Origin: Lentisphaerae bacterium GWF2_57_35
Lineage (GTDB): Bacteria > Verrucomicrobiota > Kiritimatiellia > CAIQIC01 > GWF2-57-35
DNA: 64,000 nt
Assembly: GCA_001804865.1 (NCBI GenBank)
Contig: MHBK01000044.1
Location: forward strand, 1 to 64,000
Reading direction: 5' to 3'
Shown: positions 17,724-32,700 of the stretch, one piece after another
Layout: every line of letters starts with the position of its first letter
How positions within the stretch are numbered: position 1 is the first letter of the stretch
Notes under the pieces: model-generated
Told to the model about the DNA's origin: nothing
Database searches by the model: none
The model's input: the letters and a program-made list of their open reading frames with translations, nothing else
Program-made: the position numbers and the translations under genes

Positions 17724-20700
17724 ATGAACAAGAAGCAGAGCGGCATGGCTGTTAAGCATGTCCACCGCTTTTTTCAAGGATTGGAAAAGGCTGCGGAGAG
17801 GTTTTCAATCCTTGGAAAAAGACTAATAGGTCTTTCCAAGCATTGGAACCATGTTCCCATTCCTGTCCACTCGTTGGTGATGGCCTTGTCCCTTGGCTCT
17901 TTCTTCATGCCGTCGGCGTACGGAGCCACGGTTTTTTGGCGGTCGGAAGCTTCGAACGGCGACTGGGATTCCGGGCAGGGCTGCGGCGAATTTGGAACTC
18001 CCGCCAGCCCCTGGTGGTACAGCGGATGGACAGGCAACGAATCTCGCGGACGCCCGGACTGCTGGGGCAATCATCAGCTTTATTTCGGCAACAATGACCA
18101 TCTGACCATGACGCTGAACGGGGGATGGTTTGCCGCCAACCAGATTATCTTCCAGCCGGCTGCGTCTTCCACTCGTACGTTCGGAAGCAATGGCGTCAAT
18201 ATGAACGATGCCGGCGCCAAAATTGAGAACGGCTCCTCGGCCAACCATGTGTTCAATTGCCAGGTGGCCTTGAATGTGGCGACGGAAATCAATCCCGTCA
18301 CGGGCGATATGGGTTTCCATAACTCTATTTTTAACAATGGATATTGGATCAATGTTTATGGCAATAGCAACAAAACGCTGACCATTGGCGGCGTGCTGGA
18401 CCAAGGGGGCGGGCTGGCCGTTAAACAAAACGCGTCGGTCATCCTGACCAACAACAATACGTTCAGCGGCGCCATCTGGATCGAGAAAGGGCTCGTGCAG
18501 CTTGGCGGACATACGAATGCGATGGGCGTCAGCGGCATCGTGAACGTTGGCACCAACGCGACGCTAGAGCTTAACTACGGTGCGGCGACCTTGCGCCCTA
18601 CGACGTTGACCCTCTTCGGCACGGGTACCAACGAGACCGCTGGCGCTCTGCGTAAAACTTCGGCGTCCCGGACGGTATGGCCTGGGGATATTACGCTCGG
18701 CGCCGATTCGCGCGTGGTGGTAACAGGCGGCGGTTTGGACACGAGGGGAACGATCGCTGCGGGCGCCTATACCCTTTACGTCACCAATTCCATCGATGTG
18801 AACATGACGGCCGGGTCTATGACGGGATCGAAGACCACCGGAGACGGCGCCTTGCACAAATCCGGTTCAGCCTCTTTCCTCCTTCGTCCGGACGCGTCGC
18901 TGGCCGGCAACATCACGCTCAACCAGGGAACGATCCGGATCGCGACGGGCACGATGAGCGGGGGCGGCGTCTTCAGCATGGCGGATGGGACGATACTCCA
19001 GTCCGATGGAGGGTCGGGGCGTACCATGAGTAAGCCCATGACGATCAACGGTCATGTCACGTTAGGAGCGGCGAGTACATACAATGGGCCGCTCAGCATT
19101 ACCAATACGGTCAACTTGAATAGCGGGGTTCGCACGATCGGTTGCCCCAACACCAACACCATTAGCGGCGTGATCTCCAGTGGCGGCTTGAATAAGGACG
19201 GCGTGGGCATGCTGATCCTCTCGGCGGTCAACACCTACGACTCCGCCACCATCGTTTCCAACGGTATTCTGCGGATTTCCAATACATGGGGCCTGGGGGG
19301 ATTCGGTGGCGACACGGAAGTTCGCAGCGGCGCCGCACTGGAACTGACGGGCGGCATTGCGACTCCGGGCGGCGAATCGCTGACGCTCGCCGGCGCCGGC
19401 ATCGGCAGCGGCGGCGCGCTACGCAATATTTCAGGCGACAACAGTTTCAATGGTGCCATTACGCTGACGGCCTCGTCGCGAATCAATTCGGACAGCGGAA
19501 CGTTGCAGTTGGGTGCGGATGCCGACATCTCCGGCGCCGGCCTCGGATTGACGGTGGGCGGTGCGGGAATCGTCGATATTTGGGGCGATCTTCCGACGGG
19601 AACGGCCACGTTGACCAAGGACGGATCGGGCACGCTTAAGCTCAACAATTTTGCTGCCACTCGCACGTGGTCGGGCCTCACCGCCATTAGCGAAGGTACG
19701 TTGGAGTTGACCGCAGCCAACGGCATCTCGGACGACAGTGCCGTGGCGATTTCCAGCGGCGCTACGTTGAATATGGCTGCCGGCAACGACACGGTCGGCT
19801 CCATCGCCGGGGCGGGGTCGATCGTGCTGGGCAACTCGACGTTGACCGCTGGTGGAGACGATACGTCCACCCTTTTCAGCGGCGTGATTAGCGGCGCCGG
19901 CGGCGCGCTGACCAAGCAGGGCACGGGCGCCCTCACGCTTACCGCAGCGAATACGCATGGAGGAAACACCACCGTGAGCGCGGGCTCGTTGATCCAGAAC
20001 GGCACGAACACAAGTTCTGCTGTAACCGTTTCGGCGGGCGCATTTCTATTCGGTGTGGGATCTGCGGGCGGGTTGACGGTTTCCGGCACGGTCGGTCCGG
20101 GTACGAACACGATCGGCATTGGCCCCTTGGCGGTCGCCTCGCTCACCCTGAACAATGGTTCGGCTTTTCGTTGCCAGCTTGGCAACTTTGACGACACGAC
20201 CGATCGCGATTTCATCAGCAACAGCGGTGCGGCGACGATCAACGCTTCGGCAACCGTTTATGTGGACAGCAGTCTGCTTTCGAATTGGGACAATACGCAA
20301 ACCAAGAGCTGGAATATTGTGGTCGGGGGAATTTCCTCGGCGGACAATCTCGTGCTCGACTCCACAACCTATTGGGACGATGGAAGTTATCCGATGGGCG
20401 GAGGTTCTTTCAGTCTGAGCGCCGACGGGGGCAACTTGGTCTTAACGTTCGCCCCCACCGCCGCAGCGGTTCCGGATGTGATCGTTCTCGGCACTAATAT
20501 GGGCGCCATAGCTCATGGCGACGCGACGCCCTCCATTCTCGATGGGACGGATTTCGGCAGTCTGACGGTCGACGGCGGCACGCTAGCTCACTCCTTCACG
20601 ATCACCAACTCGGGGGCGGCGGCGTTGATGATTACCAATGTGGCCATCGGCGGCGCGCATGCGACCAACTTTATCGTCATCGAGCAACCCCAGACTTTTG

Positions 20701-23700
20701 CCGTTTCCAACATGCTGACCAATGCAGATTGGGAACAGGGTGATGCCAACTGGAATTGGTATGGCGGGACTGCGCTCGATCACGAGAACCGCGAGACGTA
20801 CAACGGCGTAAACTGTCGGCGCGGCACCAATATGATCAATATGTGGTGGCAACACGGACTGGTGCACGACATTCCGGTTACTCCCGGCTCCAGCTACACG
20901 TTTTCCGTCTGGGCCGTTACGCCGTCCGGAGACGCGCTGAATGGGGATGTGCATGGCGAAGTAAAAGTGGAATGGTACGATTCGGGGTGGACGCCTTTGA
21001 CCAGCAGCGTAACGAAGACTTGGGCGCCGAGCGGTTATGATGTGGCCGTTACGGTAGGCGAGTGGATTCGCATCAGCATCGACGACCGGGTGGCGCCGGT
21101 TAACGCCGCCTGGGCCAAGGCGGTGGTTGGCACTTGGGGCAGCGCGGGCGGGGGCCGGGTTATCTATGACGATGCTCAGTTTTTCCGGACGCCGGGCGCC
21201 GGCGGTATGACGACCTTCAAGATCCGATTCGATCCCTCCGCTGCCGGGACGCGTACCGCCACGGCGTATATAACCAATAACGTTGCAGGCAAGACCCCTT
21301 ACACGTTTGCCTTGCAAGGCACGGGCGTGACGCCGGAAATTGTCGTGAGCTGCGACGCGGTGGATATCGCGGACGGCGCGGCCCCCGGTTATGATTTTGG
21401 CACGCTGGGCGTTGTGAACGACTCCTTGACCAAGTCCTTTGTCGTGGCGAATTCAGGTACGGAAGCCTTGACGGTGGGTGCGGTGACCACCAGCGGCGTG
21501 GACGCCGCGGATTTTGTAATCGTGTCCAGTCCGACTTCTCCAGTGCCGGCCGGCGGCTCAACCCTGTTTCAGGTTCGTTTTGATCCGTCCGCCTCTGGCG
21601 CGCGAAATGCCGCCATTAGCTTTGCCAACAACGATAGCAGCGAAAATCCGTTCAATTTCGGTTTGGCGGGGACGGGCGCGGCCGCAGGCATTACAAATTG
21701 TCCGGCTACCCTCAGCCTGAGCGCCATGGTGGGCAGTTCGCCGGCGGCCGTGGGCTATGGCGTGACGAACATCGGACGGGGGACATTAAACTATGAGATC
21801 AGCACGAATGCGGGATGGGTGATCGTATTCCCCGTGTCGGGCAGTCTGGCGGCCGGTGCAGGACAGTTTCATATGGTTTCGATCGACAGCCTGGGCTTGT
21901 CGGCCGGTTCCTACAGCGCCATCATAACCAATGCCGATCCCGCCGCCTCCAACAGCCCTCAAACCGTGGCCGTTTCATTGACTGTAACCAATATTCCCGA
22001 TCCCACCGTCGTGTCCGCCGTGGCGGACGGAGCCCAAATGGTGCGGCTGGCTTGGACCAAGAATGCGGGCTTTGACGTCATGATCGTTCACCGGACCGGT
22101 GCGGCGCCCGGGGCGCCCTCGCAGAATGTGTTTTATAATGTGGGCGATCCCTGCGGGAGCGGCACGATTATTTATAAGGGTTCGGGAGCTTCGCTGGAGC
22201 ATATCGTCGCCAGCGGGCAAACTCACCATTACGCATTTTATTCCATCAACAACAATGCCTACTACTCGCCGGGCGTTTCGGCTTCGGAGGCCGTGGGCAG
22301 TTACCGGGCCGACGAGATAGTCGAGTCGTTCGCTTACACGAACGATATGCCGTTGCTGAACCTGAATGGCGGCAGCGGCTGGAACAGCGCCTGGTATGGA
22401 GGCGATGCGAGTTCTTTTACCGCCGTTGTGAATGAAGCCACGGGCGAGCCGACCTTCGCGAACATGACCAGTTATCCCTCGCGCGTCGGCAACCGGATCA
22501 AACTGACCAATCCCGGCAATGGCGGCATGAAATCCGCCGCCCGGAGTTTCCCGGCCATTACCAGCGGCAAGCTTTACGTGTCGGCCATGATTGGCTACGC
22601 GTACGACGGCGCCTCCAAGTGGATTGGATTGGGGTTGGCTTCGAACGGAACCGACAAGCTCTTTTTGGGCGAAGTGGGCAGTGCGGATCATAAATTCGGC
22701 ATTTCGGATTATGGCGGAGGCCAGACCTCGGCCTTCGATTTGAATCCTTGGAGCGCCGGCAATGCCGCCAGCACGGGCAATACGTATTTGATTGTCGGCC
22801 GTTATGATTTTGCGACGCGCGTATTCAATGGAAGCGTCTACTATCGGACGAATGCCGTTCCCACGACCGAGCCCGCCAGTTGGGAAGTAACGGATACTTT
22901 GGCCGCCGGCTATATGAATGGGGTGGATGCCTTGCTGATCAAGGCCGGATGCAGCGACGGCGGCGCCACGATCGGCGATTGCTATTTTGACGAAATCCGC
23001 GTAGCCACCAATTGGGATGAACTCATTGGCATAACGCGTCCCGTGGCCACGAACTACAGCGTCTACGGTTATGGCCCGAACCAAGTGTACGACGGCCAGG
23101 CGACGGGGGGACAATTTAGCGTGTCGATGGACTTCTACGATTCGTCCGGCATGGGCGAGAATGCCGATTTCGACATCTTTAATCCAGGCGGGATCGAGAT
23201 TCTGACGAATCAGCAATTTGCTTCCCAGACCTATTTGAACAACGGGCTGACGCTCATCGCGTCCAACGCCTCTCATGCCGGTTATTATCCGGGCGATTTG
23301 GGGACGTACACCGGCCGGTTCAGCGCAGTCAATTCCAACGGAATCTGGGCGATCGACAGCAGCACCTGCAGCTTCGGCGTTCCGTTGCCGATGACCTTTG
23401 CCGTGGCGGATGACGATACGGTTGACCCCGCGCTGACGGCGCTCTCGCCGTTGAAGCTGCTGATTGGCTCCACCTCGTACGCCGGCAGCGACGCCACGAC
23501 GAATGCCGTGTTCTATGTGAATGCCGCCGATCTGACGGCGGTCGGCGTCGGCAATCCGTTCCGGCTCTCGTTTGCCGCCTACGATTTGGGCAGCGGGCTC
23601 TCCTGTGGGTCGAATGCATCGAGCTATCAGGTGAACGTCGATATTGAAACGGCGATTACCGACGACACGACTCATTATCAGGAACATGAAAGCTCCCCCT

Positions 23701-26700
23701 ATGCGTCGACGTTTTCCGATGGAGCGACGAGCGTGTGGAAATGGACCTCGTTTAGCGCGGCTGAATTGGCCGCATTGACCAACGTGGGGACGAAGAAGAT
23801 TAGTGCGACGATTTACGATGGGGACAACGATCGCAGCGGCGATCGATCTTACCGGATCAATCATCAATTCGGCTTCCTGGTCGTCACGTCGCCTGCGGCG
23901 GGTTCCGCCAAGGTCATTTACGATGGATTTGCTTCGGCGGCCGGCAGCTTGAGCGGCGGCGGCGGGGGTGCGGGCTGGTCAAATAATTGGACTCTCGGCG
24001 GCGATCCTTTTGCCGACTATGCCGCGGGTTCGTTCAATGCAGGCTATTCGAGCTATCCTGATCCGACAGGGAATAAGATCGTTCTCTATGGAGATGTCAA
24101 TGGCCGCTGGGTTTCCGCCACGCGTACGTTCGATCGGGCCTTTACTACGGGCCGGGTTTACTTCTCCTACATGATGAATTATGCCAATAACGGCAACAAC
24201 AAGTATGCCGGCATTAAGCTCATGGCGGACGACGTCGAAGTGGCCTTTATCGGAAAGGTTTCTGGCGCCGACAAAGCGTTGGGCGTGGTCGATGCGGCGG
24301 ACAATCGCATTTCCGGATACACCCTCGAAAACGGCTCCGGCAACGATTATATCGTCGCGGGCGTTTATGATTTCTCGACCCGCGCGCTGAATGCAAATGC
24401 TTACAAGGTAAGCTCGGATGGTTCCTGTGAAATGGTGGCGGAGGAAACCAGGGGGTATTGGAACCTCACCACCACGCAAACCGTCGGACAGATACCCAAA
24501 CTGACCGGCATTCGGTTGATTGCCGGGTCCATCAACGGCGGCGAACAAGTCGGATATGTCTATTATGACGAAGTACGGGTGGGCACCAATTGGTTTGAAG
24601 TTACGCGCAAGGATGGCGAACTTTATGCCGACGAAGAAGCCACCGGTCCCCAAGTCGAATTGATCTACATCGGCACAAACTATGTGGAAGGATTGTACGA
24701 CACCCAGGTCACGGATGCCGAACTGGCGAATCTCTCCGACCAATTGGACTTTGCGGTTCGGTGGACCAGTTCCTTCGGCGTGTTCCTGACGAACAACCCC
24801 AATACGTTCAATATCGGTTCACGAAGCGGCCAGGTTTGTCCGAACTGGGATCCCTTGACCAAGGGCGCCTCAACCAACTCCTTGGGCATGGATTCGAACT
24901 TCCCGTCATTCTATGGATACAATGGCGCGCTGGTGGCTACCGCTTATGTGGCCACCGCTTTTTCCATTACCAATTCGCAAATGGGCGACAAGTATTTTAT
25001 TACGGTCAGCGGACAGAATAACAACGACGCCGGGGGCGTCATCACGGCGCCCAACGGGCTGGCGGCGGTCCCCGTTCGCCGGGGCATTACGGTCAACAGC
25101 AATCTTGAATTCTATGTTATCGACGACGACATCGAGATGCCGAGGGCCGACTCTCAAATCTCGGCTTCGTCGACCAACCTGCTGGTCAACGGCGGCTTTG
25201 AAGGCTCGACCAATCCAACTCCTTGGTGGATTTACGAGGTCAGTCCGGGTTATGGCGGTTCCGAAGTGGCTCCGTGGGCTCAGCGGAGCGGGACCAATGG
25301 CATAGCCTTCAGGGCATGGGATAATTTGGCTTATGGCGGATTTGGTCAGAACGTCGATGTGGATCTGGCCAATGGAAATACATTCACGTTCAGCATTTGG
25401 GGCAAGGCCGATACCGATTACGCTTCCAGCAGCGGCGAAACCTGGCTCAAACTGGAATTCTGGACCAACTCAAGCGATATCGCGTATTCCATCTACTGGG
25501 ATGTCTATGACGTCTTGATCAATAACCGAGGTCAGTGGATTCGCTTCTCCGTCACGCATGCGAACAAGCAGCCGGGGATTACCATCGTCAAACCTGTGAT
25601 CGGCGGCGGAAGCTGGGTGGCCGGCGGCCCCGGCGGTTATTCGGCCGCATGGGATGACGCCACGTTGGTTCAGGATGCCCCGTTGAATGTCTTCCTCGGC
25701 AGCTCGAAGAAATCGGACGACATCCAGTCGATTACAACGCTGACGGACGGCGAACTGGCTTCCGCGACGGCGGGCAATCCATTGAAATTCTCGATCGGAG
25801 CTTTCGATTCCTACAGCGGTTTGGCGCGGACGGATGTCGCGGCCGGAGCGGCGACCAACACGTCGCTGACCATCGAAAACTTCGTTGTCGCGAATGTAAC
25901 GAATTATGACGCCGCGTTGAGCTCCGCCGATTCCAGAGGCGAAACGGCAACCAATGTTTGGAAGTTTACGTCGTTTGGGCTTCCTGAAATCGATATTCTG
26001 TACGCTGCCGGAACGAATGCCATTACCGTATTCCTGCAAGACCTCGATTCGGATCGAACGGGCGACCGGCTCACCAGTATTTCCAATCTAACGGTTGGCT
26101 ATATGGCCGTGGTCGATGACGACACGGTGTACCCGACCGTCGACGTCACCAACAATCTGCTCCAAAACGTCGGCTTCGAAATTGGCGAGGGCGTTAATAT
26201 TCCCAGTTGGAATCCGTGGGAACACGCCTATGCCGTGGGCCGAGCCGCTTATAGTGGAACCAATGGCGTCGAGTTTACTTCGCCCGGCTGGGGCAACATC
26301 TGGCAGGGGGTGGCGGCTACGCCGTCGAATCGGTATACGTTGTCGTATCAGGTGCGCAAAGTCTCGCCTTCGCTGGCTCTGGACATCGTGTATATGAAGA
26401 TCGAATTTCATGACGTCGACCTGCCGGCCACGAGCCTCATCATGGCGCATGAGACCAACATTCTGGCCGCCTTGTCGACCAACTGGCAGTTGTTCACGTT
26501 TTCCTCGGTCGCGGTCCCCGGCGCCAGGCATGTCCGGGCCAGCATTGGCGCCGGCGAATGGAGCGGCTATTCCCAAGTGACTACGGTGCAGGTGGACAGC
26601 GTAACGCTTACGGAATCGCCCTATCCTTTATCTATCCGTCTTGGCAGCGGGGCGCCGCTCTCGTTCTCCGTTACCAACAATTCCGGCCTATTTGCGCTCA

Positions 26701-29700
26701 CCGACGGCAATCTGGCCGGCATCGACAGCGGCAGTCCGTTGAATTTCATCTTCCGCGGCTACGATAACAACGGTTCGGAATTGAGCGGCCTGTCCCGGTC
26801 CAGCACGGCGGGTTCAGACGGCAATAACATGAACGTCAGCATTGCGTATCTGGCCGCTGACAACGTGACGAATTATGTCTCCGCGCTGAGTTCCGATCTG
26901 GCCGGTTCCCGGAGCGACAATGCCACCAGCGTTTGGAGTTTCGTCAAAGTCGGCGGCGACGTCATCCAGCAACTCATGGATGGAGGCATTGCCAATCAAA
27001 TTCAAGGCACCTTGCGCGATGCCGACGCCGATCGCAGCGGCGATCAACTGAGCGTGTCCAATTTCAGCTATGGTTACTTGAGCGTTACGGACGACGATAT
27101 CGTTGGGCCCGAGATTTCCGGTACCGGCGGATATCTCCTCTTTAACAATAAGTCGGGCACCGCCACGCCGGTTACGGATGGCGATTTGGCCAACAACCTG
27201 ACCATCACGACGCGGGTCAAGGACGCCTTCAGCGGCGTATATGGAACGACCAGCAACCAATTCTGGCTGTATAAGCCTTCCGGTTTGTGGTTTGGGCCCA
27301 GCAATTGGATCGCCACGCCGGCCGAAGGGTCGCCGCAAGGCTCGTATCTGGCCAGTCAAACTCTGGGCGTGCAAGTGACCGTGCCGTACGACGATCGCGT
27401 GCTGGGCGTATGGACCTGCCGGATTGCGGTGACGGATTTCGATGTGGATCGCATTGGAGACGGCATGACCACGGTATCCAATATGACGTTCACCGTCGTG
27501 GATGACGATTCGGCCGCTCCGGAAGTCGGGCAGATCGACTCCGCCTTTACGTATGTGACCAATGCGCAGTACCTGCACGTCACCTTGAATCAGACCAACA
27601 AATACACCAGCGGGGCGTCGACCAGCCGGATCTTCACCGTGACGGATACCGAGTTGGCAACTCTCTCCGCCTCGAGCATCCTGCGCTTGAGCATTGGAGC
27701 GCGCGATGCGTTTAGCGGCCTGGCCCGGACAAGTTCGGCCGGCGCATCGACCAACGCGTATATGAGCTTAAGCATCGGGAATGTGGTGTTGGGCAATATA
27801 ACCAACTTCTACGCCGACGAGAGTTCGTCCCTGGCGGATACCATCAACGGCACGAGAGCCTCCACCAACGTGTGGCGGTTTGAGACGCCGTTTACATCGG
27901 AGCAGATCAGCAGTTTGACCGTTGCGGGAACCAATCCGGTGGTGGTGATGATTCCCGACGCGGACAACGATCGGACCAACGACGCCAGCGTTTTGTTTGC
28001 CCAGCAAATCGGGTATTTAGTTGTCGTCGACGGCGACCAGGCGTCTCCGGCGGTCAGCAACCTGGTGGTCATGATCGGGGATGCCGTCGCGCCTCTCATT
28101 AGCGGCGAGAACACCACCAACGTGATCTATCGCATCAGCGACGGCGACCTGGCCCAAGCCGGAACCACGCCCATCAGCCTGAGCTTCAACGTATACGATC
28201 CGGCCAGCGGCATTCCTCGCAACAATGTGGGGGCGGACACGAACATGAATGTCTCCGTGGACGTTCTGGCGGCGAACAATGTCGCCAACTATATTCCTCC
28301 GCCCGTCAGCACGATGGATACGAAGGCGAACAACTCCACCAGTCTGTGGACGTGGTCGTCCAGCTTTGACGAAGGCTCGGTCAGCAACCTGTATGGCGAA
28401 GACTGGATCGTCCTGGGCGGCGGCAAGGGCAATGCGACGGGCAGCTACCGGAAAGTTCGTGCGAACATTCCCGACGACGACAACACGTATCCCGGCGACA
28501 TAAATTGGCGGAGCAACCAGCAGTTTGGGACGATCTGGGTGTCCGATGACGATACCAATGGGCCGCTTTTTGGCGTCGGCGCTCCGGGCAATCTTCTTCG
28601 CAACGGCGACTTCGAGTTAGGGTCCGAACGCGATCAGTATGGCGCCTATCATTGGGAGTACGACGATCCCGACGTTCATGGCGGCCGATGGGGCACGGCC
28701 ACGAGGCGGACGGATTACACCGGCGGCGGCTATCCGGATTCTTCGGATGAGAATGTTGGCACCATCGGCGGAACCTGGTCGGGCGGCGCCACCAGCGGCG
28801 GTTGGTGGCAGGATGTGCCGGCCATGACGAATCAAACCTACGAAGCCGGCGCCTGGTTCTGGAACGATACGGGCACGTATTCTCCGGCCTTCACGGCGCT
28901 TTATTGCGAAGTCAAAATGGAGTTCTATAATGCCTCCGGCGGCTTGCTCAGCTTGTTTACGAACATCTTTTATACGCCGGGCGAAAGCTGGGCCTGGCAT
29001 TCCGTTACGGGAACGGCGCCCTCGACCGCGTTTCGCATCCGGACGGTCTTTACGGCGATCGATGTGGGGCCCAATGGCGCGATGCGGGTCGACGATACCT
29101 CGCTGCGGATCAAGAGCGTCACCAATCTGGCGATGGATGTTTCCATCGGACAGCGAAGCGCGTATGTGACGACGGAAAACAGCTTCTATGGGTTTGGTTC
29201 GAGCACCAGCGCCGTCTTCTGGTTGACCGACGGCGATCTGGCCATGGTCGACGAGACGAATGTGCTGAAGATTATGTTCAACGTGTACGATCCGACCAGC
29301 GGCGTCATGCGCAGCGTCGTGGACGAGGAATTGAACTACGACATCGGCGCCATCGGCACGTTGCAGGACATTCATGAAACCTATTTGAGCGATTGGAGCG
29401 CGGCGGAGACCAAGAGCGTTTCATCCACCAGCGCGTTTGTCCATGTGAGCAACTTCACCATCGGCGGTTATCATAACGGAACCACCTTTGTGGAAACCGG
29501 AGAAGTCGCCCAACTGATTGCGGCCGGCACCAATGCCGTCATCGTGTCCGCGCCGAACGATGACCGTGACCGCGGATTGGTCGACCGCGAGTGGACCATC
29601 AACTATCAGGGCGGCTTGTTCATGGTGACGGATGACGATGCCGAAGCGCCTTCGCCTTCCTGGCTGTATGTCGGCGACGATTATACGCCGGGCGCCCTCA

Positions 29701-32700
29701 ATACGTCGAATACGGTGACCGATGCGCAGATGACCAACGGATTGGATTTTGCCTATCGGTTATATGATCGATCCGGATTGTTTATTACCAACAACAATGC
29801 CGTGACCAATTTCGATGGAAACCTTGGAAACATCAGTCCGAATTGGGATCTTAGCAGTCCCTCCGGCGCTCTGGTGGTGGAAAACGTCATTCATTCGTCC
29901 ACCAACATCTTTACGCCTTCGGGCACTGAAAGCTATGTTGCGACGGCCGTTGAATACAATGTGTCGGCTGTTACCTATGCCAATAACGCCACGGGGACCT
30001 GGACGCTTCAAATCAGCGCTCAGGATCAGGATCAAGACCGGGGCTGGGTTCCCATGCCGAACGGTACGACGGTTTCCCTTGATCGGGCGGCGGCATCCGA
30101 TGTTCCGCTGGCCTTTACGGTAGTTGACGACGATCAGGCGCCGCCATTAAAGAGAACCTTTGACGACAGCTCCTGGGGGGTTGGAATGGGCGTCAATTAC
30201 TTTATTGTGGCGACGAACGGCATCATTGTGACGTCGCGAAGCGGCTCGTCGACGAATGTGAATTTCACGGTAACCGACGGATACATCGCCAATCTCAGCC
30301 CGGCTCATAATTTGCAGTTTGTGTTCGGGGTGTTGGATCTGAATAACGGATTGTCCCGAGCTTTGGACGGGACCGACACGAATGCCTTTATGAACTTTTC
30401 CATCGGGTCGGTTCTTTCCGGCGTCATCACCGGTTACGACGAGACGGCGAGTTCGGCCAATACGCCTAATGCGGTCATGACGAACGTCTGGACCTTCAAC
30501 GATAATACGGTCTTTACGCGCGACGTCATCTCCAACCTGGTTTTCACGGCCGGCATCAGCAACCGGGTTACGGTGACCGCGCCGGACGCCGACAACGATC
30601 GCGTGAACGATCGGCAGACCTTGTACAGCGATTCCGTCGGCTGGTTCTCGGTGATTGACGACGATACGGCCGGCCCCGTTCTGTCCCGCGTCCGGTTCAA
30701 TGGGGTGACGAATAACGTCACGGACGGTTCGTTGGCGTCCGACGGATTCTCTCTTACCGGGTTGGTGCAGGACATCAAGGGCGTCTTGGGGACCAACTAT
30801 CCAACCCTGCAATTGTTCAATCCTTTGACGCCTCTTTCGGGGACTCAATACATGACCAACCCGCTGATTGCGGACGGCTCCGGTCTGGCGCCGACCCCAA
30901 CGTCCATCGGACGGACCAACCTTCCGATCGCTTTTGACGATCGGGTGTTGGGCGCCTGGACGGCCATCGTATATGTGGCCGATGCGGATAACGACGGCTG
31001 GGGGAGCGGCGACCGGACCTCGACAACCACCAATTATGTGTTCCAGGTCATCGACGACGACGTGTATGCGCCGAATATCATCGGCGCCAAGTTGGGCACA
31101 GGCTCCGGAAGCATTGGCGCCGCCGACCTGATTATTTCCGAGTATATCGAAGGCAGTTCCTTCAACAAATACATCGAAATCTTCAACGGCACCGATTCGT
31201 CCGTGGACATGACCAATTATTCGCTGGCAGTCTATTTCAACGGCGCCACGACTCCAACGGGCGTGGAGAATCCCATTCCCTTGGCGGGGATCTTGATGCC
31301 GGGCGCCGTGTATATCGTGGCTCATTCCAGCGCTTCCGGGTGGAGCGGAGTGCCGAACAAGGTGCATCCTCAATGCAGCTTCAACGGAGACGATGCCGTG
31401 GCCTTGTTGCATAGCGGCGCCACCGTAGACGTGGTGGGCGTCATTGGCAGCACCTTGTATCCGGGGTCGGACGTCACGCTGGTCAGAAAAGCCAGCGTGC
31501 TGAATCCGACGACGGCCTACGACGAAGACGAGTGGGATGTTTATCCCATGGATACCTTCTCGATTATGGGTTCGCATGTCGGGCCGGTTACGGACGGCGA
31601 TCTTCGGAGCGGCGCCTTGGCCATTACCGGGCACGTACAGGATGCCAGCGGCATCTACATCGCTCAGAATGCCCCGATTTACAGCATTTTCAGCGATCAG
31701 GGCGTTGAAGGGGTCTCGGCGGAAGCGTTCAGTCAGCATCCGGCGGCGAATGGCGACGCGACATCGCCGGAGCCGCTGGCCGATCTCGTGCCCGTCTTCC
31801 CGTATGCCGATCTGACTCTGGGCACGTATACGGCCCGCATTGTGACGGTGGATTACGATGTCGATCGGGCCCAGGATTCGATCACCGGATTCTCCGACGT
31901 GGTTTTTGCCGTGATTGACGACGACACGAACACGCCGGTCGTAGGCTCCAGCGTCGGGACCCGCCTCCGCAATTCCAGCTTCGAGATTCAGGGTTCGTCG
32001 GATCGCAAGGCCTATGCATGGGATGCCGGCGTACCGGACGGCAATGGCAACTGGTGGGGAACGGCGTCCCGCGAGAGCTGGCGAGCCAAGAGCGGCGCCT
32101 ATGAAATGGCGCTGAATGCCTGGTCGCAAGGGACGAATGCGGGCATTTGGCAGCAGGTGGCGAATACGACGCCGCCGGGCACGATCTGGAATCTGTCCGC
32201 CTGGTTCTGGAGCGACGATGGCGTTGCGGGCGGCGCTGGGTTGTACGTTTGGACGTCAACGGTTTCAGAGATCAAGATCGAGTTCTTCGACAGCGATTTC
32301 TCGCTGCTCGACTCCGTGTCGCAGTCGTTCCCGGAGCCGGGAGAAACGTGGACGCAAGTGTCGGTGTCGAGAGCGGCTCCGGCCGACGCGGCGTGGGCCC
32401 GGGCCATTGTGGCCGCCTGGGATATGGGGTCCTCCGGTTCGGCTCTGGGCGGCGCTTTGCAACTCGACGATGTGATGTTCGGGCCGACGCCTCCGCTGGC
32501 CGTCAAGATCGGCAGTTCGTTCGTTGCGGGAAGCGACAACACCAGCAATGCCGTCTTCACCATGCTGGATGCGGAAGTGGGCACGAACTCGTTGAGCCTG
32601 CTCTTCGGCGCCTACGATCCGAAGAGCGGCCTGTCTCGGGGAACCTCGAGTGCGACGACGCAGATGAATGTGTCGGTCGACGGCCTGGCGGTCAACAATG

